A stretch of DNA of 64,000 nucleotides from Robiginitomaculum_A sp036478535 (GCA_965224735.1 OZ245059.1:2294001-2358000); one strand, 5' to 3'. Shown: positions 54,980-62,967, counted from the first letter of the stretch. Program-made: numbers and translations. Notes: generated by a model from the letters alone, not told the origin.

Positions 54980-56233
54980 ATGAGTGGACATTCAACATAT
55001 GAGCCGAAATATGCTGCTGAAAAATGGCTGGATAAACGGCTTCCTATCGTGCGTATGGGCGTGGATTTTATGGGCTTTCCAAGCCCGCGTAACCTCAATT
55101 ATTGGTATGCATTTGGCGGTATTTTAACACTTTGTCTCATCAGCCAAATTATTACGGGCATTATCCTTGCTATGCATTATACGCCGCATGTGGATATGGC
55201 ATTTGATAGTGTGCAGCGCATTAAACGTGATGTTCCTTTTGGTTGGCTTTTGCAGCCCATGCACGCCGTTGGCGCGGCCATGTTTTTCCTCGCGGTTTAT
55301 ATACATATGCTTAGAGGCGTGTTTTACGGCTCCTACAAAGCTCCGCGTGAGCTTCTTTGGGTGATTGGCTGTCTTATCTATCTCGCTATGATGGCGACAG
55401 GCTTTCTTGGCTATACGCTTCCATGGGGGCAAATGAGTTTCTGGGGCGCAACCGTGATTACGGGCTTCTTTGGAGCCATCCCGATTGTTGGTGAGAGCTT
55501 GCAACAATGGCTATTGGGTGGTTTCTCCGTTGGTAATCCGACTTTGCAGCGCTTCTTCTCTTTGCATTATTTATTACCATTTATCATCTGTGCCCTTGTT
55601 GGTCTGCATGTTTGGGCGGTTCACCACGTAGGGCAGAACAATCCTATCGGTATTGATGTGAAGAAAAAACAAGACACGCTTCCATTTCATCCCTTTTATA
55701 CAATGAAAGATGCATTTGCTATTGTTGTCTTCCTGATGATTTTTGCCATGTTTGTGTTCTATTTACCAGATGCGCTTGGCCATGCCGATAACTATCAGCG
55801 CGCCAATCCAATGGTAACCCCGCCGCATATTGTGCCTGAATGGTATTTTTTACCCTTTTATGCGATTTTGCGAGCCGTGCCGAGCAAGCTATTTGGCATT
55901 ATTTTGATGTTTGCAGCCATAGCAGTCATGTTTATTTTACCATGGATTGATACTGCAAAGGTGCGTTCTATGCGCTTTAGGCCTATTGCGCGTTGGTGTT
56001 TCATTATTTTCTTGTTTATGTGTTTCGTTCTTGGCTGGTGTGGTGCTAATTCGCCAAGCCAAATTGCTATCCATATGGGGGAAAAAGGCATAACATTTAG
56101 TACTATATCGCGCATAGCGACTCTTTATTATTTTGCATTTTTTATTCCTATTTTGCCACTCTTGGGTTGGTTTGAGAAAACCAAGAAATTACCGAAATCA
56201 ATTACCCATGCTATTCATGAGGGAGTGGCCTGA
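54980..56233 (+). CDS. petB: Cytochrome b of the bc1 complex
   Basis: The 417-residue integral membrane protein has eight or more helices. Heme-ligand helices include HAVGAAMFFLAVYIHMLRGVFYG and HYLLPFIICALVGLHVWAVHH. The quinol site has PEWYFLPFYAILRAVP (PEWY motif). It binds two b hemes and forms the quinone sites. The stop overlaps the petC ATG as ATGA-type coupling (TGATG). Confidence 0.97.
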   Translation: MSGHSTYEPKYAAEKWLDKRLPIVRMGVDFMGFPSPRNLNYWYAFGGILTLCLISQIITGIILAMHYTPHVDMAFDSVQRIKRDVPFGWLLQPMHAVGAAMFFLAVYIHMLRGVFYGSYKAPRELLWVIGCLIYLAMMATGFLGYTLPWGQMSFWGATVITGFFGAIPIVGESLQQWLLGGFSVGNPTLQRFFSLHYLLPFIICALVGLHVWAVHHVGQNNPIGIDVKKKQDTLPFHPFYTMKDAFAIVVFLMIFAMFVFYLPDALGHADNYQRANPMVTPPHIVPEWYFLPFYAILRAVPSKLFGIILMFAAIAVMFILPWIDTAKVRSMRFRPIARWCFIIFLFMCFVLGWCGANSPSQIAIHMGEKGITFSTISRIATLYYFAFFIPILPLLGWFEKTKKLPKSITHAIHEGVA

Positions 56234-57087
56234 TGTTTAAGATAATAGCAAAATCCTTATTGGCGACTATGCTCTTCACAGGTATGGGGGTGAGTGCATT
56301 TGCTAATGAAGGCGGCGAGCTTCGCCTAGAGCACGTTAAGTGGAAGTTTAACGGCATGTTTGGCACTTATGACCGCCCTGCTATGCAGCGCGGCTATCAG
56401 GTTTACAAAGAAGTCTGTTCTAGTTGTCACGCGCTTGAGCATCTCTCATTTCGTCATCTGGGTGAAAAAGGCGGCCCATTTTATAGCGAGCGCTTCCCAA
56501 ATCCAAATGACAACCCAGATATCAAGGCCTTTGCAAAAGACTGGGAAGTACCTGACATTGATGGGGATAGCGGTGATGCAATTACGCGTCTTGGCATTCC
56601 ATCGGACAAATTTCCGCGTATATATGAGAATCCCATAGCGGCATCAGCATCGAATGGCGGCGCAATACCGCCCGATTTATCGCTTATTACGATGGCCCGT
56701 TCGGGCGGCGCGGATTATGTGTATTCAATTCTCACAGGTTATCATGAAGAACCGCCACACGATTTCCAACTCAGCGAAGGCATGCATTACAATGATGCCT
56801 TTGCTAACAACCAAATAAAAATGGCCCAGCCTTTATACGATGGCTCTGTAGAATATGCGCCGATCAATATAACGGATGAGCACGGAAAAATCATTGAAAC
56901 CATTGCAGCTCCCGAAGCCACGCTTGAACAAATGGCTCGCGATGTGACCGAGTTCCTTGCGTGGGCGGGCGATCCTAAAATGGAAGTGCGCAAGAAAGTC
57001 GGTTTTGCCACGTTCTTGTATCTCTTTATTTTGGCTTTACTGCTCTTCATGACATACAAACATGTTTGGAGAAATGTGAAGCACTAA
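56233..57087 (+). CDS. petC: Cytochrome c1
   Basis: The 284-residue protein has a signal peptide (cleavage after AFA), the heme-attachment motif VCSSCHALEH (Cys62, Cys65, His66) and a C-terminal membrane anchor (ATFLYLFILALLLFMTYKHVW). It passes electrons from the Rieske protein to soluble cytochrome c. It ends the petABC operon, with a terminator 20 bp later. Confidence 0.97.
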   Translation: MFKIIAKSLLATMLFTGMGVSAFANEGGELRLEHVKWKFNGMFGTYDRPAMQRGYQVYKEVCSSCHALEHLSFRHLGEKGGPFYSERFPNPNDNPDIKAFAKDWEVPDIDGDSGDAITRLGIPSDKFPRIYENPIAASASNGGAIPPDLSLITMARSGGADYVYSILTGYHEEPPHDFQLSEGMHYNDAFANNQIKMAQPLYDGSVEYAPINITDEHGKIIETIAAPEATLEQMARDVTEFLAWAGDPKMEVRKKVGFATFLYLFILALLLFMTYKHVWRNVKH

Positions 57088-57107
57088 ACTTATTTTTGAT
57101 AAAAAAC

Positions 57108-57140
57108 AAAAAACCGCTGGCATTTGTCGGTGGTTTTTTT
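57108..57140 (+). terminator. Terminator after petABC
   Basis: A 14-bp stem with three wobble pairs (aaaaaaccgctggc / gtcggtggtttttt) and loop attt is followed by T residues. It ends right before the first possible start of the GST gene. Confidence 0.88.
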
Positions 57141-57152
57141 ATGCTGCTGGAT

Positions 57153-57821
57153 ATGAAAACTCTAAAACTGTATATTGGTAATAAAAACTACTCATCATGG
57201 TCTTTGCGGCCTTGGCTTGTTTTACGCAAATCTGAACTGCCTTTTGAAGAAGAGCTGATACAGCTCGATGTGCCAGGATATAAAGACAAACTCTTGGCAC
57301 TCACAGATGCTGGCACAGTTCCTGTTTTGCAGATCGGCGATGACATGCTGCCGGATAGCCTTGCCATATCAAATTGGCTGGCGCAAGCTGTGCCAAATTT
57401 GTGGCCCAAAGATGCCGCACTAAAAAAGCAAGCACAAGATTTTTGCCAGCAAATGCAAGATGATTTTGGTGCGCTGCGCGCAGGTGCGCCCATGAATTTA
57501 CGCCGCCGTACATTGACACAAATGCCAGATGATTGCCTGAAGGATGCCGCGAAACTGGCTAGTATATGGGAAGACTTATTATCCAGGCACGCTATTTCAG
57601 AAACCAGCGGGCATTTCCTGTTCGGCGATTGGAGCATTGCAGATGCGTTTTCCACCCCCTATGCGACGCGGTTTGCATCCTATGGTTTGCCGCGCTCTGC
57701 CAAGGTAGATACCTATATTAGTGAGTTGATGTCAGATAAAGATTATCTAGACTGGGAAGCTGATGGCTTAACGGAAGTATGGAAACTTCCCAATACGGAT
57801 TTAGTGTCCGGCGGGCGGTGA
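57153..57821 (+). CDS. Glutathione S-transferase-like protein
   Basis: I choose the ATG at 57153 (MKTLKLYIGNKN) over longer frames that begin inside the petABC terminator. The 222-residue product has an N-terminal thioredoxin-like domain (LYIGNKNYSSWSLRPWLVLRKSELPFEE, with the catalytic Ser/Tyr in NYSSWSLR) and an all-helical C-terminal domain (DWSIADAFSTPYATRFASY). The family is likely glutathione-linked detoxification; the substrate is unknown. Confidence 0.82.
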   Translation: MKTLKLYIGNKNYSSWSLRPWLVLRKSELPFEEELIQLDVPGYKDKLLALTDAGTVPVLQIGDDMLPDSLAISNWLAQAVPNLWPKDAALKKQAQDFCQQMQDDFGALRAGAPMNLRRRTLTQMPDDCLKDAAKLASIWEDLLSRHAISETSGHFLFGDWSIADAFSTPYATRFASYGLPRSAKVDTYISELMSDKDYLDWEADGLTEVWKLPNTDLVSGGR

Positions 57822-57830
57822 TAAAGCGAA

Positions 57831-58661
57831 ATGCTTACTGTTAAATCTCTCCGCATTTATCCCGTAAAAAGCGGACAGGGCATTGATCTGGACACCGCAC
57901 AGCTGCGCCCCAGAGGCCTTGCTGGTGATCGCCGTTTTATGATTGTTGGCAAAGGCGGACAATTTATAACTCAGCGGCAATGCCCTCAGCTTGCCCAGCT
58001 AAGTGTGCGTTTTACAAATACTGGCTTAATTTTACAGTGGCCAGGCAGCGCGGAAAAGCAGATCAATTTTCCAGATGCGGCAAGTGCGGAGCGCCGTATA
58101 GATGTCACCGTGTGGCGCAGCACCGTTAATGCTGCCTTCGTTATGGACGATGTTAATGCCGCGCTCTCAGACTGGCTTGGCCAACAGGCGGCGCTTGTTT
58201 ATATGGACGATGCGGCGCAGCGCGAGGCCAGTATTAAGTGGACGGGCGTACCCAGCAGCCCTGTTAGCTTCGCTGATGGTTATCCTGTGCTCGTGACTAA
58301 TATGGCCTCGCTAAGCGCGCTAAACACCTATATTCTAGGCAATGAAGGTTACCCTATCCCCATGAATCGCTTTCGCTCTAATATCGTTATTGATGGTGCC
58401 AGGGCTTGGGCAGAAAACGATTGGAAGCAAATTGAAATAGGAGATGTCATTCTTGACCTTGTCAAACCCTGCGCCCGCTGCATCATCACAAGTATCGACC
58501 AAACCAGTGGCAAAAAACGTCCCAAAGCGGCATTAAGCGCGCTCAAACACCTAAACCCATCTGATAACCCCGATAACCCAGGTGTGATGTTTGGAATGAA
58601 TGCAGTGGTGCGAAAAATGGGAAAAATTGATATGGGCGCTGAAATAAAAATTTTGGCATGA
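57831..58661 (+). CDS. MOSC-domain protein, YcbX-like
   Basis: The 276-residue product has a MOSC N-terminal beta-barrel (LRIYPVKSGQGIDLDTAQLRPRGLAGDRRFMIVG). Its MOSC domain has NRFRSNIVIDGARAWAEN and the conserved Cys in KPCARCIITSID. It resembles YcbX-type molybdenum-cofactor-binding proteins that detoxify N-hydroxylated compounds with an iron-sulfur partner. It follows the GST gene by ten bases, so they are likely co-transcribed. Confidence 0.85.
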   Translation: MLTVKSLRIYPVKSGQGIDLDTAQLRPRGLAGDRRFMIVGKGGQFITQRQCPQLAQLSVRFTNTGLILQWPGSAEKQINFPDAASAERRIDVTVWRSTVNAAFVMDDVNAALSDWLGQQAALVYMDDAAQREASIKWTGVPSSPVSFADGYPVLVTNMASLSALNTYILGNEGYPIPMNRFRSNIVIDGARAWAENDWKQIEIGDVILDLVKPCARCIITSIDQTSGKKRPKAALSALKHLNPSDNPDNPGVMFGMNAVVRKMGKIDMGAEIKILA

Positions 58662-58691
58662 ATGAAAACTTGATATGAATGAAAGCCTGAT
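58658..58691 (+). repeat. Tandem 17-bp unit at a gene junction
   Basis: The unit atgaatgaaaacttgat is followed by atgaatgaaagcctgat, the first copy overlapping the MOSC stop codon and the second ending at the GNAT start ATG. The duplication multiplies ATGs in front of the GNAT start. Confidence 0.88.
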
Positions 58692-59180
58692 ATGAAAATT
58701 GTAAAATTTCATGATACTGATTATCCTCGTGTCAAAGACATATACCAACAAGGCATAGATACGGGGCAGGCAACTTTTCAAACGAGGGCTAAAGAATGGG
58801 AGCAGTGGGATGCTTCAATGATGACAAAATGCCGCTTGGTAGCGAGACACGATAGCGAGGTTTTAGGTTGGGCCGCGCTGTCCGCCGTATCGAACAGATG
58901 TGTTCATGCAGGGGTTGCAGAAGTAAGTGTTTATGTAGGGCAAATCGTGCAAAGACAGGGCGTTGGCAGCCAACTTTTAGGTGGGCTTATCGCGTGCTCG
59001 GAAAACGAAGGAATTTGGACACTGCAAGCAGGTATGTTTCCAGAAAATATTGGCAGTATTGCCCTGCACAAAAAACACGGGTTTAAGATACTCGGCACAA
59101 GAGAAAAACTTGGCCAAATGCACGGAAAATGGCGTGATATCACTCTGATGGAAAGACGAAGCAAAACAATTGGTGTTTAG
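58692..59180 (+). CDS. GNAT-family N-acetyltransferase
   Basis: The 162-residue product has the acetyl-CoA motif VYVGQIVQRQGVGSQLLGGL (R/QxxGxG/A), preceded by a strand-helix core and followed by AGMFPENIGSIALHKKHGFKI. Similarity to the phosphinothricin acetyltransferase group is suggested by GWAALSAVSNRCVHAGVAEVSVYV. The substrate is unknown. The start ATG lies directly after the duplicated 17-bp unit. Confidence 0.88.
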   Translation: MKIVKFHDTDYPRVKDIYQQGIDTGQATFQTRAKEWEQWDASMMTKCRLVARHDSEVLGWAALSAVSNRCVHAGVAEVSVYVGQIVQRQGVGSQLLGGLIACSENEGIWTLQAGMFPENIGSIALHKKHGFKILGTREKLGQMHGKWRDITLMERRSKTIGV

Positions 59181-59434
59181 GCATTTGGATTTCAGCAATA
59201 TCTAAAGCCGCTCGTGTTTTTCCGCCTGCTGAATTTATGTGAAAAAAGAGCCCAGGGGTTTAATTTCTTGTGGATTTCGGCGACAAATAATAAGCCAATG
59301 TAGCGTTGTTTAATGTGAATAACAGTTTCTTGCGTGCAGCCTAAAATAATCAAACAAAGTGGCGGTATTAAATGTTGGCAATGTCGGGATAATTTATTTT
59401 TTGTTACAAGTTGTATTGCCATTGTTAAATCTGC
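59181..59434. other. 254-bp gap between GNAT and the small membrane gene
   Basis: I see no convincing gene, RNA or repeat. A 76-codon minus-strand frame (59192-59422) has no ribosome-binding site and no recognisable sequence. Confidence 0.5.
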
Positions 59435-59635
59435 TCATTCAGGTTTTTTGCGCTTATTCAACCAAGCATAATACCTATTCAACAGAGCATAATAAAGAAC
59501 AACAAACACAGGCGTACCTATACTTGTGGATACAATGGCCTGACGTATATCATATTGCAAGAATATCATCTGTAATGTTCCATGCACTAGGGCAAATATT
59601 GTGCCCAAGATAAGAATTTCTCGTGTTTTACTCAT
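59435..59635 (-). CDS. Small two-segment membrane protein, candidate microcin immunity protein
   Basis: The 66-residue product has two hydrophobic segments (ILILGTIFALVHGTLQMIFL and STSIGTPVFVVLYYALL) and a basic tail (NKRKKPE). A tandem 18-21-bp duplication gives YYALLNRYYAWLNK. It lies 94 bp downstream, on the same strand, of the broken microcin gene, with a hairpin between them. Small two-helix membrane proteins encoded beside double-glycine bacteriocin genes are typically immunity proteins. This role is inferred from position and shape only; no sequence family is recognised. Confidence 0.55.
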   Translation of the reverse strand: MSKTREILILGTIFALVHGTLQMIFLQYDIRQAIVSTSIGTPVFVVLYYALLNRYYAWLNKRKKPE

Positions 59636-59673
59636 AACATCGACTCCAATTTAGCTCTCTGGTATCCAAACTA

Positions 59674-59719
59674 TTGATTTCAGGCCTCGAAGTTTCAAGG
59701 CCTGAAAGGTTGAAATCAA
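59674..59719 (-). terminator. Long hairpin between the microcin gene and the small membrane gene
   Basis: ttgatttcaggcct (59674-59687) can pair with aggcct plus gaaatcaa (59698-59719) with an internal bulge, or its inner ten bases can pair perfectly with aggcctgaaa (59698-59707). The two alternatives overlap. Without a clear T run it may act as an attenuator or mRNA-stability element between toxin and immunity genes. Confidence 0.55.
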
Positions 59720-59729
59720 CCGTCAGAAA

Positions 59730-60162
59730 TTAGCACGTTGTAGCGTAATCCAGACCACCGGCAAAAGCGCCAAAAGCACCACCACCAACAGCACCTGTCG
59801 CAGCTCCTGGGGCCGCCCCAGCGCCGCCAACTATAGCTCCGAGGAGCACCCACCAGCAGCACCAGCAATCACGCCTTTAGCAGCATCTGAACCTATAGCT
59901 TTGGCCGCATCAACAGCATTGCAACTGCTTTTGCTACTTCCACCAACATCTCCTGTAAATGTAGCATCAACACCGTCTCCTGTAGATGTATTATCGCTAT
60001 CAATAGGTCCTATCATAGCACTCATAGCAAGCCATAATGAGTTTGTCGGATTGCTAAATATAGTTTCAACGCCTCCAGGGTGGTCTCCTACCAATGCAGT
60101 ACCCGCTAAATTTGAATCTTTGTGCCAAAGCCTGATGTTGTTACCCCCGCTAACCATCATCA
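59730..60162 (-). pseudogene. 3' part of a double-glycine microcin gene, cut by an IS and frameshifted
   Basis: Joined to 61486-61513 after removing the IS and one TCA copy, this encodes MLRELNENEMMMVSGG followed by NNIRLWHKDSNLAGTALVG. The first 98 mature residues are in one frame and include one Cys (KSSC). Then a one-base deletion near 59842 gives CSSEL and a stop. The alternative frame from that point reads VLLGAIVGGAGAAPGAATGA, then VGGGAFGAFAGG and LDYATTC, stopping at 59730. The glycine-zipper tail and final Cys are typical of microcin V-like class II peptides. The product would be about 137 residues; the precise toxin family is unknown. Confidence 0.72.
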
Positions 60163-60189
60163 TGAACCGCCCCGTGTTTGCCGGAGGCT
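60163..60189 (+). repeat. Left terminal inverted repeat of the IS3 element
   Basis: This is a 27-bp end that matches the right end (61456-61482) in inverse orientation with a single difference near position 18 of the repeat. Confidence 0.93.
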
Positions 60190-60215
60190 TCTAATCTATA
60201 GTAGAAGGAGTCATT

Positions 60216-60569
60216 ATGAGCAATACGAGAAACAGATTTTCACTTGAGGTGCGTGCGCGAGCCGTGCGGATGGTGCTAGAGAACGAGAGTGGTTATTCGT
60301 CCCGTTGGGCGGCGATCACATCTATATCAACCAAGATTGGATGCGTGCCACAAACATTAAGTAGCTGGGTCAAGCGCCGCGAAGTTGACAACGGTTCACA
60401 GGCTGGTGTCCTGACCGATGTCGCTGACAAGATGAAAGCATTAGAACGTGAAGTTCGTGAGCTTCGCCAAGCCAATGAGATACTACGCAAGGCATCTGCG
60501 TATTTTGCCCTATTTTATGTTTTTGGCAGGAGCTCGACCGCCCGTTCAAACGATGATGCAATTTATTGA
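60216..60569 (+). CDS. IS3-family transposase OrfA
   Basis: The 117-residue product has the helix-turn-helix of OrfA (RFSLEVRARAVRMVLENESG, SSRWAAITSISTKIGCVPQTLSSWVKRREV). A leucine-zipper-like helix reads LEREVRELRQANEILRKASA. Related elements continue ASAYFAQAELDRPFKR, but here ASAYFA is followed by 17 extra nucleotides (60510-60526) that shift the frame and replace the tail by LFYVFGRSSTARSNDDAIY. The normal tail is still legible in another frame (QELDRPFKR). Confidence 0.9.
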   Translation: MSNTRNRFSLEVRARAVRMVLENESGYSSRWAAITSISTKIGCVPQTLSSWVKRREVDNGSQAGVLTDVADKMKALEREVRELRQANEILRKASAYFALFYVFGRSSTARSNDDAIY

Positions 60570-61443
60570 TGACCACCGTGGTGGTTACGGGAGCGAGCCA
60601 ATCTGTAAAACCTTACCGATTGCCCCGTCGACATATTACGCTCGCTTGGCAGAGCGGCATGATCCGAATAAACTGGCTGCTCGGGCAAAGCGTGATGTTA
60701 TTTTGAAGCCAGAGATAGATCGCGTATTTAAGGACAATCGCAAGGTCTATGGTGTGCGCAAAATCTGGCATCAGCTGCGCAGAGAGAGTCATACCGTGGC
60801 ACGATGCACTGTCGCAAGGTTGATGCGTGAACTGGGTATACGCGGCATTATACGGGGTAAAAGTCAGCAAACCACCTTTAGCAACAAGGCGGATGTGTGC
60901 CCACGGGATCTGGTCAATCGACAGTTTAAAGCTCCTGCACCAAATGTGTTGTGGGTGTCGGACTTTACCTATGTCTCCACATGGGCAGGCTTTGTTTATG
61001 TCGCCTTTATTATCGATACCTTTGCCCGCAGGATAGTTGGTTGGCGTGTCAGCCGAACGCCACATACGAAGTTCGTTCTGGATGCACTGGAACAGGCTCT
61101 GCATGAGCGCCAGCCAATCCATAAATCTGGCCTCGTCCATCACAGTGATCGCGGCAGTCAATATGTGTCGATTAAATATACAGAGCGTTTGGCGGAAGCA
61201 GGTATTGAGCCATCGGTTGGAAGTGTTGGTGATAGCTACGACAACGCCTTGGCCGAAACCATCAACGGTCTTTACAAGGCCGAGCTCATCCACCGGAAAG
61301 GCCCGTGGAAATCATTTGAAACCTTCAAATGGGTAGATTGGTTCAATCATAAACGAATATTAGAGCCTATCGGTAACATCCCGCCCGCCGAAGCAGAGGA
61401 GAATTATTACGCAAACCTAGACAAAGTCCCAAAAGCAGCATAA
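60553..61443 (+). CDS. IS3-family transposase OrfB (DDE catalytic part)
   Basis: The product is 296 residues from the ATG at 60553. It has the HTH_21-like start (RGGYGSEPICKTLPIAPSTYY) and the rve integrase core: WVSDFTYVSTWAGFVYVAFIID for the first Asp, HHSDRGSQYVS for the second, and DNALAETINGLYKAEL with the Glu. In IS3 elements it is made as a fusion by a -1 frameshift from OrfA. In this copy OrfB lies in the +1 frame relative to OrfA, because of the 17-nt insertion. Confidence 0.93.
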   Translation: MMQFIDDHRGGYGSEPICKTLPIAPSTYYARLAERHDPNKLAARAKRDVILKPEIDRVFKDNRKVYGVRKIWHQLRRESHTVARCTVARLMRELGIRGIIRGKSQQTTFSNKADVCPRDLVNRQFKAPAPNVLWVSDFTYVSTWAGFVYVAFIIDTFARRIVGWRVSRTPHTKFVLDALEQALHERQPIHKSGLVHHSDRGSQYVSIKYTERLAEAGIEPSVGSVGDSYDNALAETINGLYKAELIHRKGPWKSFETFKWVDWFNHKRILEPIGNIPPAEAEENYYANLDKVPKAA

Positions 61444-61455
61444 CTTAAACTAAAC

Positions 61456-61482
61456 AGCCTCCGGTAAACACGGGGCGGTTCA
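61456..61482 (-). repeat. Right terminal inverted repeat of the IS3 element
   Basis: This is the inverse copy of the left end, ending ggggcggttca at 61482, followed by the target duplication TCA. Confidence 0.93.
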
Positions 61483-61485
61483 TCA

Positions 61486-61513
61486 TTTCGTTTTCATTGA
61501 GTTCTCTCAACAT
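61486..61513 (-). pseudogene. 5' part of the microcin gene (leader start)
   Basis: The minus strand has AGGAG (61520-61524), six bases, then an ATG at 61513 that encodes MLRELNENE before meeting the target duplication and the IS. It is the N-terminal half of the double-glycine leader whose rest lies at 60162. Read through into the IS it ends after about 22 codons. Confidence 0.75.
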
Positions 61514-61850
61514 GTTTTTCTCCTATATATGTTTGCAAACGGTTTGTTAGCTCTATAGAGATAGCTCACCGCTTGCGGTTAAAGACGGGCTGAGCTTTCG
61601 TTGCTTAAGCATTGACGCGAAGTCGCTAAGCATTAAGCACTGACGCAGAGCCTCTCGCTTATCAGATCAACCGCTCATCGGCTAACCCAAGTACTGGAAA
61701 GTACTGGACATTTAAAGTACTGGAAAATACCAGAAAATACTGGAGATTATTTGCCCAATTTCTTTTATGTCTTGCGGTCTGGCCTATTTACATACAGGTT
61801 TAAGGGACTTAGCGCAAGAGAAACACGATGGGAAGTTTAGGCCTTAGCGA
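61514..61850 (-). promoter_or_regulatory. Upstream region of the microcin gene
   Basis: This gap includes the ribosome-binding site AGGAG of the microcin gene, a 10-bp palindrome gtttgcaaac about 16 bp upstream of it, and AT-rich DNA. Farther up are imperfect tandem units (aagtactgga-like, about 61690-61745; gcttaagcattgacg-like, about 61597-61640). No other gene is visible. It also contains the spacer after ychF. Confidence 0.5.
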
Positions 61851-62948
61851 CTAAACATTAAATTTAAAATGCATGATGTCCCCGTCTTGGACGATGTATG
61901 TCTTTCCCTCCTGGCGAGTTTTTCCAGCTTCTTTGGCACCTTGTTCGCCGCCAAATTCTATGAAGTCAGCGTAAGCCGTGGTTTCGGCGCGGATGAAACC
62001 ACGCTCAAAATCTGTGTGGATAACGCCTGCGCAGCGCGGCGCGCTCCAGCCTTCTTTGAATGTCCAAGCGCGGGCTTCTTTGGGGCCAACGGTGAAATAG
62101 GTTTCTAGGCCTAAAAGCTTATAACCTGTTCTAATCATACGGTTTAGCCCGGGTTCGGCCAGCCCTAAAGCGCCTAAATATTCTGCTCGCTCTTTATTAT
62201 CGAGCAAGGCAATCTCGCTTTCAATTTGCGCAGAAATAACCACGGCTTGTGCGCCTTCCGCTTTGGCATGGGCGAACACCGTTTTGGAATAATCATTCCC
62301 CGTGGCCGCACTGTCTTCATCCACATTGGCTACATAGAGAATAGGTTTGGCCGTTAAAAGCTGGAGCATGCGCCATGCCACGCGGTCGTCTTTATCGATA
62401 TTTGTGAGCCGCGCAGGATTGCCTTCATTCAGCTGCTCCATGGCCAGGTCGATCATTTTAAGGGTCAAAGCTGCTTCTTTATCGCCGCTTTTAAATTTCT
62501 TCTCAAGCGCGGGCCTGCGTTTTTCAAGGCTCTCCATGTCCGCGAGCATAAGCTCGGTCTGAACCGTATCAAGATCAGCGAGCGGGTCAATTTTTCCGTC
62601 GACATGCGTTACGTCATCATCATCAAAACAGCGGAGCACATAGGCAATCGCGTCTGTTTCTCGGATGTTAGAGAGAAATTGATTGCCAAGGCCTTCGCCT
62701 TTGGATGCGCCGCGCACAAGGCCAGCAATATCAACAAAGTTCATCCGGGCTGGAATTTGTTCTTTCGAGCCGCCAATGCGGGCGATTTCTGGTAGGCGTT
62801 CTTCTGGCACAGCCACTTCGCCCACATTTGGCTCTATGGTGCAAAACGGATAGTTTTCTGCTTGTGCAGATGCGGTTTGGGTGAGGGCATTAAAGAGTGT
62901 TGATTTCCCAACATTTGGCAAGCCAACAATAGCGCACTTAAATCCCAT
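61851..62948 (-). CDS. ychF: Redox-regulated ATPase YchF
   Basis: I choose the ATG at 62948 (MGFKCAIVGLPNVGKST), after AAGGAAATAATC. The 365-residue product has the Obg-type P-loop GLPNVGKST, the FVDIAGLVRGASKGEGLGNQFL block, an NVDED version of the specificity motif, and a TGS domain at the end (EARAWTFKEGWSAPRCAGVIHTDFERGFIRAE). It binds ribosomes and hydrolyses ATP. It follows pth, the usual order. Confidence 0.97.
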   Translation of the reverse strand: MGFKCAIVGLPNVGKSTLFNALTQTASAQAENYPFCTIEPNVGEVAVPEERLPEIARIGGSKEQIPARMNFVDIAGLVRGASKGEGLGNQFLSNIRETDAIAYVLRCFDDDDVTHVDGKIDPLADLDTVQTELMLADMESLEKRRPALEKKFKSGDKEAALTLKMIDLAMEQLNEGNPARLTNIDKDDRVAWRMLQLLTAKPILYVANVDEDSAATGNDYSKTVFAHAKAEGAQAVVISAQIESEIALLDNKERAEYLGALGLAEPGLNRMIRTGYKLLGLETYFTVGPKEARAWTFKEGWSAPRCAGVIHTDFERGFIRAETTAYADFIEFGGEQGAKEAGKTRQEGKTYIVQDGDIMHFKFNV

Positions 62949-62967
62949 GATTATTTCCTTTGTTTCT

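Larger units (their letters stand above)
60163..61482 (+). mobile_element. IS3-family insertion sequence, 1320 bp
   Basis: The element has 27-bp terminal inverted repeats with one mismatch (left 60163-60189, starting tgaaccgcccc; right 61456-61482). It is flanked by a 3-bp target duplication TCA (60160-60162 and 61483-61485). It holds orfA and orfB in the IS3 manner. It sits in the leader of a microcin gene. The copy seems to be damaged by a 17-nt insertion in orfA. Confidence 0.95.

Noticed and set aside
59192..59422. 76-codon minus-strand frame downstream of the candidate immunity gene
   Set aside because: No ribosome-binding site, no recognisable family and an unusual composition; probably noncoding.
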